Assembly: GCF_963576615.1 (NCBI RefSeq)
Contig: NC_088710.1
Coordinates: 17,479,877-17,543,876 of the forward strand
Direction: 5' to 3'
From: Watersipora subatra
Taxonomy: Eukaryota > Bryozoa > Gymnolaemata > Cheilostomatida > Watersiporidae
DNA: 64,000 nucleotides
A program made the translations under genes and the position numbers. Each line of letters opens with the position of its first letter. Position 1 is the first letter of the stretch. Shown here one piece after another: positions 11,501 through 23,500 of the stretch. The notes beneath the pieces are model-generated. The model made no database searches, had not been told where the DNA came from, and saw only the letters and a list, made by a program, of their open reading frames with translations.

Positions 11501-14500
11501 TGCATGCTCTTTCTATGTGACCTTGTTTAGAACAAAAGTTGCAGGTGGCTGCTTTGAATCTGCAGTCATTCGCTGTATGGTTAGTTCGGTCACATCTGTA
11601 GCATAGCTTTCCTTCCTTCTGCTTGTCAGGTGTAAAGTTGTTTTTCTGGATTGGTTTGTATCTTGATTTCTGTTGAGCAACCTTGTTGACTTTAGACGAG
11701 TTTCCATAAACTGTCTCTTTGGCAACTTTAGCTGCTTCTTCTGTTTCCTGTGCTACCTGTATAGCTTTGTTGAAGTTGAGTTCATTGTCCTTGACCTTGA
11801 AGAGAGATTTGAGAACTGCTTCATTGTTTACAGAGCAGATAAATCTTGTTCTGAGAGCCTCATCTAATGGATCTGTAATGTCTATGAAGGCACATGTAGT
11901 TGCATCCTGACGAATTCTGGCAGCTAACTCTTGAATAGTTTCTCCAGGTTTCCTCTGCATGTCACTCCAATACTTGTAACGCTCTCTAACAATGAAGCGC
12001 TTACGGTCATACTGGTCTTTGAGAAATTCCAGTATTTCATCCATGTTGAGGTCGTTGATCTGCTTGGGTGTTGAAAGCTGAGCTGCCATATTACTAAGCT
12101 GCTTGTAGAGTGTAGGCTGTTGGTTGGTGAAAAAAGTGCCAGCAATCTTGTCTTGATGAATAGAATTTGCTGCAATGAATGTGTTGAATCTGTCTATGTA
12201 ATCTGTTAGTAGCTCTGCTGTTGGGTCAAAACCTGGGAAGGCTGGAACAGCGGTTGCAGCTGTTTCTTGTTTCCGTTGTAGGTTTTGTAGTAGTAACTCC
12301 ATCAGTTTCTTATTCTCCTCCATTCTTTCATCTTGCTGACGTCTGTATTCCTCTTGTTGCTGCTTGAACTCCTCATGCTGCTGCTGTCTATGCTCTTCTT
12401 GCTGCTTTCTATGCTCCTCTTGCTGCTGTCTCTGGTCCTCCTGCTGCTTCTGCATTAGCTTGATCAGGTCTGCTACTTCTGCCATTGTAGTGGTGCAATT
12501 TTGAACAGTTACTCTTGTAATAAACCAGAACTTTTTGTATCGATTTTATCAATGATAAAATCTGAACAAAACTCTTTGTAACTGTTCAAAAGAGAAATCC
12601 TTGTCGCCAATTAGCTTCTGTTATGTTTCTGCACAGAAGCAATTAAATAGAGTATTAAATTAGAGAAATGGTTTATTGCACACTCCAGAGACAACTGATT
12701 TGATAACAGAAAACCCAAGTATTTATATGTTTGGTCATAGAAAAGCTTTGTAAAAAGCTACAAGCATTATTAATAGCTATAATGAGACAGTACTATATAA
12801 TATTAGTTTGTATAAAGCTTTAGCTAAAAAGCATAATGTTTGTTGGCAAAGTACCAGTAATACTTGGCACTTGCATGACAGTGAATAAAAAAATTTGTGA
12901 AAAAAAAATAATTTGAGTAACTTACCTGGGAAAGTTACATCTTTACTAAAATCTTTAGTAAAATCTTTACGAAAACTATACCCGCATTTTGGGCCAGCCT
13001 AACAATCATTACCCATAACTGTAGAGTTTTTTGGAAACTCTAGATATTGAGCCATGTAGGAAAACTTTATTAGTTTAGCATTCCTAGAGTTGAGGCCAAG
13101 TCAAATTGGCCTAATACGTGATGACCAATGATAGTTGCCGGCGTTGAGTCATAAGCTAAGGTTTTGCTCAACTCATAGCGTGACGTTTTCTAACTTCTGT
13201 AGAAGGCAGCCAGATTTGAATAATTAAGAGTAATTATTCTGTAGAAGGCAGCCAGATTTGAATAATTAAGAGTAATTATTCAAATCTGGCTGCCTTCTAC
13301 AGAAGTTAGAAAACGTCACGCTATGAGTTGAGCAAAACCTTAGCTTACGACTCAACGCTGGCAACTATCATTGGTCATCACGTATTAGGCCAATTTGGCT
13401 TGGCCTCAACTCTAGGAATGCTAAACTAATAAAATTTTCCTACACTCCCATCTAAATTTCTTAAATTTATTGTAATAGGCCTTCATAGTTTTTGTTTGTT
13501 TTTGGTTTATTGATTGTTGATTAATTCACACTAAATTATGGAAAATGAATAATCTTACATGATATATAGTTGCTAATCTAAGTGCTCAGCAAAACTACTA
13601 CACTGTGTACTGACCTCTGCAGAACAGTTGGTGGGTGCATGGGTAAACCTTTTTTATCAAGAAATCGGTTCCCTATTTTGATTTTTAGGTTGCGCACCAA
13701 GCCGTCTGAGCCTGAAATAGTTTCAGTCACTCTACCTAGCTTCCAATCATTTCTAGCTGCCTGGTTGCCTTTGACAATGACAATGTCTCCTTTTTTGACA
13801 TTTGGTCTCGTCCTTGTCCATTTCTGACGAATTGTTATGCTGTTTAGATACTCTGTTTTCCATGTTTTCCAGAACTCTTCTGCTGCTGCTTGGGCTATCT
13901 TCCACCGTTTGCTGCTATACAAATCATCTTCGGTGAAGTTTCCAGGCGGTGGTGCCAGTAATGATTGACTTTTCATGGTCAAGATATGATTAGGTGTAAT
14001 CACATGTTCCTTGGGATCGCTTGTCGAGGTGGCGGTCAGGGGCCTACTGTTGATGATATTCCCTGCTTCATAGAAAAAAGTTCTTAGGGTTTTGGTGTCT
14101 AGTTTGTTTTTCAGCTTAAAGGTCATTGCATTGAGTACTGCTCTAACCGAACGAATCATTCTTTCCATGGCTCCTCCTTGATGACTTGCCTCAGGTGAGT
14201 TGAATTTGAAATGAATGCGGTTCTCTAGCAAGTATTGCTTAGTTTCCTTACTGGTTGCTTTTCAATCTCATTCTTGACTCCAAAAAAATTAGTTCCATTG
14301 CCACAATATATTGTTTGAACGGGCCCTCTTAAGGCCATAAAGTATCTCAGGGCTTGTATTAAAGTGTCTGCGCTCATGTCGTCTAAGACCTTTATATGAA
14401 CTGCTCTAGAGTAGAGACAGGTTATCAGAAGTCCCCATCTTTTCAGCTCTGTGCGCTTGTCCTTCACGTAATAAGGTCCAAAGGTGTCGATTCCAATGTT

Positions 14501-17500
14501 TGTGAATGGAGGAGTAGCCTCCATCCTTTCTTTGAGGAGTTCTCCCATAAGTTGTGTCTCTGGTGCCTTTCTTAGTCTAGCACAGCCTACACACTGGTTA
14601 AGCACGCGCTTTACCACACCACTTCCATTTACCATCCATATTCCAGCATCTCTAATTGCTGCGAGTGTGCTTCTCTTTCCTAAATGTGATATTTGTTTAT
14701 GGTAACGCACTGTCAAAAGATAAGCTAGGTGAGAGTTCTTAGGAATGATGATAGGGTATTTCTGCTGATAACTCAGTGTTGAAGCACTGGCTCTCCCACC
14801 AACACGAACTATACCTTCGTCATCAATCTTAGGGTTGAGCTTGATGAGAGACTTCTCCTTCTCCTTCATAGGATAACTCTCTGCTTGCGCCATCTTTAAG
14901 ATAAGTGCTTCAGCCTCTTTCAGATCATTGGTTTTCAACTCTTTGTACATCCACTGTTTCTGTTTGACAAAGCTCTTTAGCAATGCTATGCTGTGCACTA
15001 GTTTTTTCCAACTACTGAATCGAGTGAATTTTCTCGTTATGCTTGGTGTGTTGAAAGTAGCCATGGTAACTAGTCCCTTTTTTTGCACTTCTGGGTCAGA
15101 TTCATTAACTGTTGTGTTGACCCAATTTTGCTTATTGAAATCTAGCGCAACGGAGTCTCTGAGAAAGGGGGGCCTATTCCACCACATGTCATTATCAATG
15201 ATTTCTTTAGCACTTATTCCACGAGAAACTATGTCTGCTGGATTGAATTCTGTTGGAACGTAATTCCATTGTTTGGGTTCAGTTGTCTTCCTAATTTCAC
15301 TTACCCTGTTGGCAACATACAGATGAAACTTTCTGACATCATTGGATATGTACCCCAGCACTATTTGAGAATCACTCCAGAAAGTTTCTTTGTCTACACT
15401 AAGCTTTAACTCCTTCCTTAGCACATTGGCGAGGCGAGTTGCAGTTACAGCTCCCTGCAACTCAAGCCTAGGAATAGTGGGCTTTTTTAGTGGGGCTACT
15501 TGTGATTTGGCTAAGATCAGGTTGCACAAAATTTTTCCACTGTCATTAACCTGTTTAATATATGAGCAAGCTCCATAACCATTCAGACTTGCATCACTGA
15601 AGTGATGCAATTCAGTGCTCACTATGTTGGTTTCTGTTTTGAAACATCGTGGTATGCTCAATGCTGTTAGATTGGTTATTTCAGTTCTCCAATCTTCCCA
15701 TTTTCGTTTGTCATCCGGACACATGAGTTGGTCCCATAGTTGTTCTGAGGCAACTACTTTCTGAAGAATTTGCTTTCCTTTCAAAACCAAAGGTGAAATG
15801 AGCCCCATAGGGTCGTAAATTTAAGCTATGGTTGAGAGTGCGCCTCTTTTAGTTGATGGTTTGTTTTGTAGTTCTGGGATGCCAAAGTGAAAGGTGTCAG
15901 TCTCTAAGCACCATTTCATTCCAAGCGTTCGTTCACTAGAAAGTGTTTCTGTGAGCAAGTCTATAGCTTTAGTAGATTCACCACGCTCAGAAATAGGTAC
16001 TGTAGCTAGTACTTCCTTGTTATTAGAGAGAAATTTGTGTAGTCTTATGTTCCCTTTTGAGCACATTTCTCTTGAGGCTGTGATTAGGCCTTTAGCATCT
16101 TCAGCAGTAGCAACGCTCGTTACACCATCGTCCACATAAAATTCATTCTGTAGAAACTTTGAGGCAAGTGGTGAGAGGGACTTGTAGTCATTGGCTAACC
16201 TTCGTAATCCAAAGGTTGCCACACCTGGTGATGATGTTGCACCAAACAGGTGGACATTCATTTTAAACTCTTTGACCTCACCCCCATCATTCATCCACAG
16301 AAATCGTAAGTAGTCTCTGTGCTCCGGAACTACCAGAAAGTTGTAGTACATTTGCTGAATGTCGCATGTTATTGCTACAGGCTCTCGTCAAAATCTGATT
16401 AGTATGCCAAGTAAGGAGTTGATGTGATCTGGTCCAGGTAACAGCATGTCATTTAATGAGACTCTATCGAACTTGGAACTAGCGTCAAAGACCACTCGAA
16501 GTTTTCGTTTCTGTTTATGTCTGACACCAAAATGAGGTATGTACCATACTTGAGCCTCCGCAGCAGCCGATGTTGCCTCTTCAGCATGCCCTGCCTTGAT
16601 CAGGTTGTTCATAAATGTTGTGTATTCGCATTTGTATTCAAAATCTTTAAAGAACTTTCTCAGCAAGATGTGTAGACGATGTTCAGCTTGTTTCTTGTTA
16701 TTGGGTAATATAGGTAAATGGTGATTTGAATGGCAAAGGCATGACATAATTTCCAGCTGCATTTTGCTGAGTTGATGTCTCTAAAACTTTTGTAAGTTTG
16801 ACATCGTTTTGAGATAAGTATGAATCCTCATTTGTGTTTTGGAAGTCTCTTTCCAAGATATTTAGCAACCGTACATCTTTGGACGTGTCTGCTTTATAGG
16901 CTGTTTTTCTAGATTTGTAGATGGTTTCTAGTGTACCTCCACACATAGTCCACCCAAATAGCGTTCTTACTCCATAGGCTTTGCCCATTTTTCCATTAAC
17001 TGCTCGTCTTGTTTCTAAAGGCTGAATTACTTTGGTGGCGTTCATTCCTATTAGAAGTCCAACTGGTATGTCCATCAAGGGTGGGAATTGTGTCGCTATG
17101 TTCTTTAGGTGGTCTAGTCTAGCAGCCTTTTCTTTAGTGGTTAACTGATTTCTGTCACAATATATGTATTCACGCTTGTAGGCACTAATATGTGCATAGC
17201 TATTTGTTAAATAACCGCGCAGCATAATGTCATCAAATCTTTCGATGTCTTCAGTTACTGGTCCGTTAATGGTGTGTATAGTGACGTTTTTCTCTGTTTC
17301 ACTAGTTCTCGCTTTTAATGTTGCTACTACATCCTTTGATACATAACATGCGTCCGAAATGTTGTCAAGAAGAGCGTAAACTAGCATTTCACAACCTGTG
17401 CCTGCTGAGATATAAACAGGTACAGCCATGCTTGTTAAATTGTTCGCTTCTGTTATTTGACATTTCAGTACCTTAGTGGTACTGTGAGCTTTCATTGTTT

Positions 17501-20500
17501 TTTGTGGCTTTGTTTCAGCATCAGCCCGATTAGATCTACCAGTGTTTGAAGTTGCCTTGCCATACCGGTAGTTGGAGTCATGATTAGCCGTGGCATGTCC
17601 TTTTTTACACTTCATACAACTTATCTTCTTATCACAACCCTTCGATCGGTGGCCATGCTCTAAACATTTGAAACATAATTCATTATTTCGAATAAGTTCT
17701 TCCTTTTCTGGTTTGGACCTTTTTTGGAGACGGTAACAGTCTGCAGTGTTGTGGTTAGTTGATTTGCAACAAATACATTCCTTCTTTTGTTCAATGGAAG
17801 CTGCAAAACTCTTAATGGCTCTTTTTTTTGTGCTAGGTTTATCACTCTGATTATGTTTGCTTGGTTTATGACTCAGTGATATCATTGTTTGTGATATTGG
17901 AAGTGTCATGATGTGAGCTTCTTCATTGATAAATTCTGCAAATTCTTTGAAGTCTGGATAAGTTTTGTTAGCCGAATCAGCTTTTGCTACTACTCTTATC
18001 CATTTAAGCCTTAGCCACTCAGGAAGCTTTTCCACCATCCTTTCATTTTCAATGCAATCGTTGAGAACTTGCAGCGTTTTAACAGACTGCATGGCACTCC
18101 TTAAGTGACTCAAAAAATCTCCAAAGTCTCTCAGGCCTAGTCCATCTTTGGAAGCAATTTTTGGCCACTTGTTCAGCTTCATTATGAAAGACCGAGCTAT
18201 GTTTTGTTCATTTCCATACCGGCTTTTTAAAGTTGTTCTAGCTGCCAGATAGGCATCATTTGTGTTTGTGCTGAAATGTCCTTCAACACATATCTTGGCT
18301 TCTCTTTTCAGAAATCTTTTGAGATGTCGAAGTCTGTAGCTACCCTCTATATGTTCAGCACAAAAGTAGGAATCCAGGTCTACTTCCCAGTCATTGAATT
18401 CTAAGACATTTCCTTCAAATACACTGGGTTCTACGGATTTATTTGAACTTCTAAATGTTGCTGTCAGGCAGGCTGCTAGTTGTTCTACAACTGATAGTTC
18501 TGATTTTGTGGTGTCAGAAGTAGACATGGTACTTTTTGACTTATCTGGTAGAGCTCTGGTTGGGTTTCTTCTGCTCTCAACATTCACACCTATCTGCTCA
18601 GTAACTCTAGCTATTTCTCTGCATGATTGTGCTTGTTCTTGTTCTATTCTGGTTGTGTTGTGTCTGTCTCCTTCAATAGATAGCAACTCAGGTTCCTTTG
18701 TTTGGTTGATAGCTCTGTTAATTTGTTCTACGCTATGCATTACAGAGGATGTTGAAGAATAGTTAGAGCTAGATTCTCTCTCTCTCTTACCATCTCCTCA
18801 AACAGCCTTGCTTGCTCTTCTATTTCTCTGTTGGCTTCAGCAATTTTCTGTTGAGCTTCCCGCAGTTGCAATTCTTCAAGCGTCTCCATGTGTTCCTCTA
18901 CTGAATCTTTCAGAGAATTAGCTGTGATCACAAGGCCATCATACATGGGCTTTATTGTTGCTATCATTTTATTTGATGCCATATCAGTACTACATAGAGC
19001 GACTAATTCATTATACATATCATGAGACTCGATAATTCTAGCATCAACGTTGTCACAAATTTTATACAATGTGTCAATAGAATGTGAGTAGTATGTAGAG
19101 AGCAGATCTACACACGTTTGCACTTAAAGTGAGATTTTGGGTACATTTTAGCCCGAGAACCTCGGAGAATGGTGTCGTCTGATGGAAAGTTTGGGGGGGT
19201 AGGTGTGTGAGTGTTGGGAGCTAAGGTTATGAAGTTTGAGAGGAATTGTGGGAAGGATGCAGTGCTGGTCGAGAGGAATTGTGGGAAGGATGACGTGAAG
19301 AGGGCGATGGTTTCGGGTTTCGATGCGATGGGTTTGGGGTTCGGGTGTCGACGAGTTGAGCGATTGATCGTCGAATGGTTGGGGTTGGGTTGGCAACCGG
19401 TGGGGTGAACGGTGTTATGTCGTTTCGGTTGAATGAACGCTGATGTTGGACGAGTTCGGGCGTGTCTATTCGTGAAATCGGTTAAATCTCCCTTCGTTAT
19501 AAAACTCTTTAAAGATGAGTAATAAGAAAGGGGAAAGTCGAATGATTTATTCATTATGAAAAAATTCTTTTGAGAAGACATGAAGAGTCTTTATAGAAAA
19601 CTAGATGATATAATTCAAATTTCTCCAATACTATTTATTAGTTTTGGATTTTTTTCGGTTAACGGTGAATTTTTACGAAATATAATTCAATTAGAACATA
19701 ACCCCTCGGATTGTACTTATGGTATAGCTAGTTATGAAATTATTCAAAGGTTGGGAATTACTGAACGACTTGTTCAATGGGCTAATCCATCTTCACGGTT
19801 AGCGAGATATTGTGTAGGCAACTCAGCTCGTTCAAGGTTTTGTGGAAGGAGAGCATTGCCTATTAAGTTTGTTTGTCATCATCCACATTTCGAAGAAAAT
19901 AATGGTAGATTTACAGCACCAATTAATACTTCCACTACTCGATCCACCATCAGAACTACACACACATCCAGAATTCCTACCACCACCACAACTACACTCG
20001 CTAGTACAATTCCTACTACCACCACAACTACACTCGATACCATCATTCTAGCAAGTGGAATCACAACTCTTCCATCATTTGAAAATCTTAAGGAAAATAT
20101 AACTAATATCCCATTTGTACCAACAACCTCAAGATTATATAATCCGAATAATGAAGAAAGAGAATATGGAAATGAAAGTTTTTCTGTAGAAAGATCCACC
20201 ATCAGAACTACACACATTTCCACAATTCCTACCAACATTGCAACTACGGACGTTACCACTATTCCAGTGAGCAGAATGACAACTCAGACATCATCTGAAA
20301 ATCTTAAGGAAAATATAACTGATATCTTATTCATACCAAGAGCCTTAAGATTATATAATCCAAGTAATAAAGAAAGAGAGTATGGAAATGAAAGTTTTTC
20401 TGTAGACAAATTACAGGATGTCGAAATTTTTTATCATAATCACATGCTGCTGCTAAAGTTGTAATCTAATTTTCATGCTTTTCTAAATTTTTATTCCACA

Positions 20501-23500
20501 ATGAAAATGATATGTGAATATTGTATTGATTTTATTTTAATAATAGTATCTTAAAATATACAATAAAATATAAATTCTCCATCTTTGGAGATGAAGATTT
20601 TATTTCTAAAGGTTCTATTGATTTGCATATATATTCATTCAAAAAAAAAAAAAATTCTTTCTCATAAATACTAATTGCCAGTTTTCTGTGGAGTTGAAGA
20701 GCTTGTCACTTCAGAATATTGTAATTCTTTCTTATCGAGATAGAAGTATGTGATGCTTGACTCGCTTTTCTCATCAACTTCTTTTTGTTTTGCATCATTA
20801 CTGTTTAAATATATAAAACATTGAGGATTGAGAAAGGATGAAATAAATGGATAACTATATATCTTTGGATTTAAAATTCTCAAAATCTACTTACCAAAAT
20901 ATACATTGAGCTAAGCCATCGTATACGTCTTGTCCACATTTACAGGAAGGTAATCCATCTATAGGATAATCCAATGGTAAATCCAATTGCAACTCCGTTT
21001 CACTATTTTGAGAGTTTGTTTCTTTCGAGTTGTTTTTTTCATCAGTTTCCTTACCATCTTTTTGATACCTGTTTAATTTTTTTTGAAAATTCATTGAAAA
21101 TTGAGAAAAGATGATGTATATAAAATGAATAATTATATATTCATATAAAACTTTAGAATTTAAAATTTCAAAATGTACTTACCAATGTACACATTGTGCT
21201 AATCCATCATATACATATCCACATGTACAGGAAAGTAGTCCGTGTGTACAATATTCCCATGGTGTAGCCCAAATTTGAAGACAACTATCTGTACATTTCC
21301 ATTCTGACATTTTACCCTTCTCAGAATTCTGTTAGCTTATGAAGAGTGTTAAGATAATAATGATTTGTTCTCGATTGCTTTATATAGTTGAACGTCTGTA
21401 AAACGCTTGAGTGAGTTTAATGAAAATTTATAAATAGATTACAAAACATTCCTCTATGCTTACAATTTCGCGAAAATGAATTTCGCGAAATTACACATAT
21501 ATATTATATAGTCAACTTTCGCGAAATTGAATTTCGCGAAAGTGAATTTCGCGAAATTGGATTTCGCGAAATTTCACATTATATATATTATATAGTCAAC
21601 TTTCGCGAAATTAAATTTCGCGAAATTCGATTTCGCGAAATTGGATTTCGCGAAATTTCGCATTATATATATTATATAGTCAACTTTCGCGAAATTGAAT
21701 TTCGCGAAAGTGAATTTCGCGAAATTGGATTTCGCGAAATTTCACATCATATATATTATATAGTCAACTTTCGCGAAATTGAATTTCGCGAAATTTCACA
21801 TTATATATTATATAGTCAACTTTCGCGAAATTCAATTTCGCGAAAATCTGTTTACTATTTTCACCTCATTAATTCCTTTGGACACACCCATCATTCTTCA
21901 ATTCATTATATAAGCGTTGCATGAACTGATGGAATATTCTGCCTCCTTAACCATCTCTTGATGCCTACTTATATACAGACTTGAGAATTTGGGTCGATCG
22001 AGCGTTGATACCATAAGGCTTGTATGCTTCAGCTAGAATTCTGTTAGCCGGCTACTCGCGATTAAGTTCGTTGAGTGTCGCTGTGTTCAGGCTGTTGTGT
22101 GGACAAGCGCCTTGGCATTTGACCTGATTGTTTTCCTAGGTTTACCTATAAAATTCTCCTGTTTGGTTTGGCTTAACCATTCCATAACAGTCTCTCGACC
22201 AGTAAATAGATGAAGATGATGAACTAGTAAAGGGGCATACATGGATTAATATGTGGATTATTTTGAGGATAGCTCCAACTCAGCGTGAGTATATCAATAT
22301 ATAAAACTTATATCAAAAAAGTAAATAATATTCGGTTGTATTTGTCACCAAGTTTATTTCGATATAAAGTATATATGTATATTCAATTGTAAAATATAGA
22401 AAAAATTTATGTCAGTTCTTTTCGTAATTTAACAATTTGGGAAGTTCCTTGAATATGTACATTGTCAACACCTTCATTTTCTTCGTTATTAAGACTTCTA
22501 CTAATTTTTCCATTCCAATCATATCTATCTAGTATAGTTTTTCGAACTACATGATCTCGTGTATCTGTTTCAGAAAATTTTAGCATAACTGTTAGAAAAT
22601 CTTCTATTGAAAATCCTCTGCTCCAAAATATTGCAAAGAGAAGACAGTAATCTCCACATGTTGTTGAAAGAAATCCTTGGAGTAGAACATCATTCCATTT
22701 AATTAACTTTATTCCAGAAAGTTTTAAGATTTGAGCGACATCTGGATATGTTGAAGGATCTCGTCCTGTTGAATCGAAATAATTAATTTCGGATTTTGTT
22801 CGAATAACTCCTATCCAGTGTTCTCCTGGTTGATAAGAATAGTGTGTGTTAAAAATATATATTCCTTCATTCGATAAAAATTGTTCTTTAAATTCATTTC
22901 TTGCACAGACAGCAAAAAATGATTATTAGTCATGTGATCTTGGGAAAGAACATCGAAAATATTTGCTGTATTCATCCTTAGAATATGCTTCCACCACTGA
23001 GTCGAACGCTAAAGTCAGAAGCGATTTCCATCATTCCATCTTTTTGTATATATGTATTAAGATAGACATTTTCTGGTGTTGCAGTCCGAAAACCGATATC
23101 GATTGTTAGTGAAACATGTCTCATTAAATGAAAACCTTCGGATGAGAGATCTCCTGTCAAATCGAAAGCGTATATTGCAAGTCCAGTTTCATATTCAGTC
23201 AGTCCAATTCCACTTCCTTCAGAAGAAAGATCTTTTCCCATTGCATTTAGAAGTTGTACATATGGTCGAGTATACATTCTATTTTCAAAATTTGGAGTAT
23301 ATCGTTTTCCAAAAGGCAGTCCATCAATTTGTAGTTCTACATGACTCACATCGTAATGACCAAATTTGAAAGGATTACGATTGTATGATCCATTTTCTCC
23401 ATCGTGTGATGAAAGTGAAACAAGTATTAAATTTGGTCTAAGTGTGTTATCAGCAATTTTAATTTGAGTATGGGTTAATCCAGTATTCACATTATAAGAT

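Larger units (their letters stand above)
8005..12880 (-). mobile_element. Intact Ty3/Gypsy LTR retrotransposon 1
   Basis: This is a complete element read on the minus strand. It has two 262-bp LTRs (TG...CA) and a perfect 5-bp target duplication GTGAA (8000-8004 and 12881-12885). A primer-binding site beginning TGGCGAC lies nine bases inside the 5' LTR (about 12592-12609), resembling Arg-tRNA-primed elements. A purine tract GTGAGGAGG abuts the 3' LTR at 8267. There is one unbroken gag-pol frame. I could see one base difference between the LTRs, so insertion was recent. It lies in intron 2 of the sulfotransferase-like gene, in the same orientation as the gene. Confidence 0.95.

Noticed and set aside
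16698-18740. Intact BEL gag-protease able to act on its own
   Set aside because: The surrounding frames carry several stops and shifts, and the upstream coiled coil is cut off by the nested element.
19108-19581. 157-codon minus-strand frame across the left TIR, and its mirror at 29389-29736
   Set aside because: The frame follows the inverted repeat and runs on into flanking sequence. The Pro/Thr/Arg composition reflects GC-rich TIR DNA, and no motif is seen. I treat it as chance coding in the repeat.
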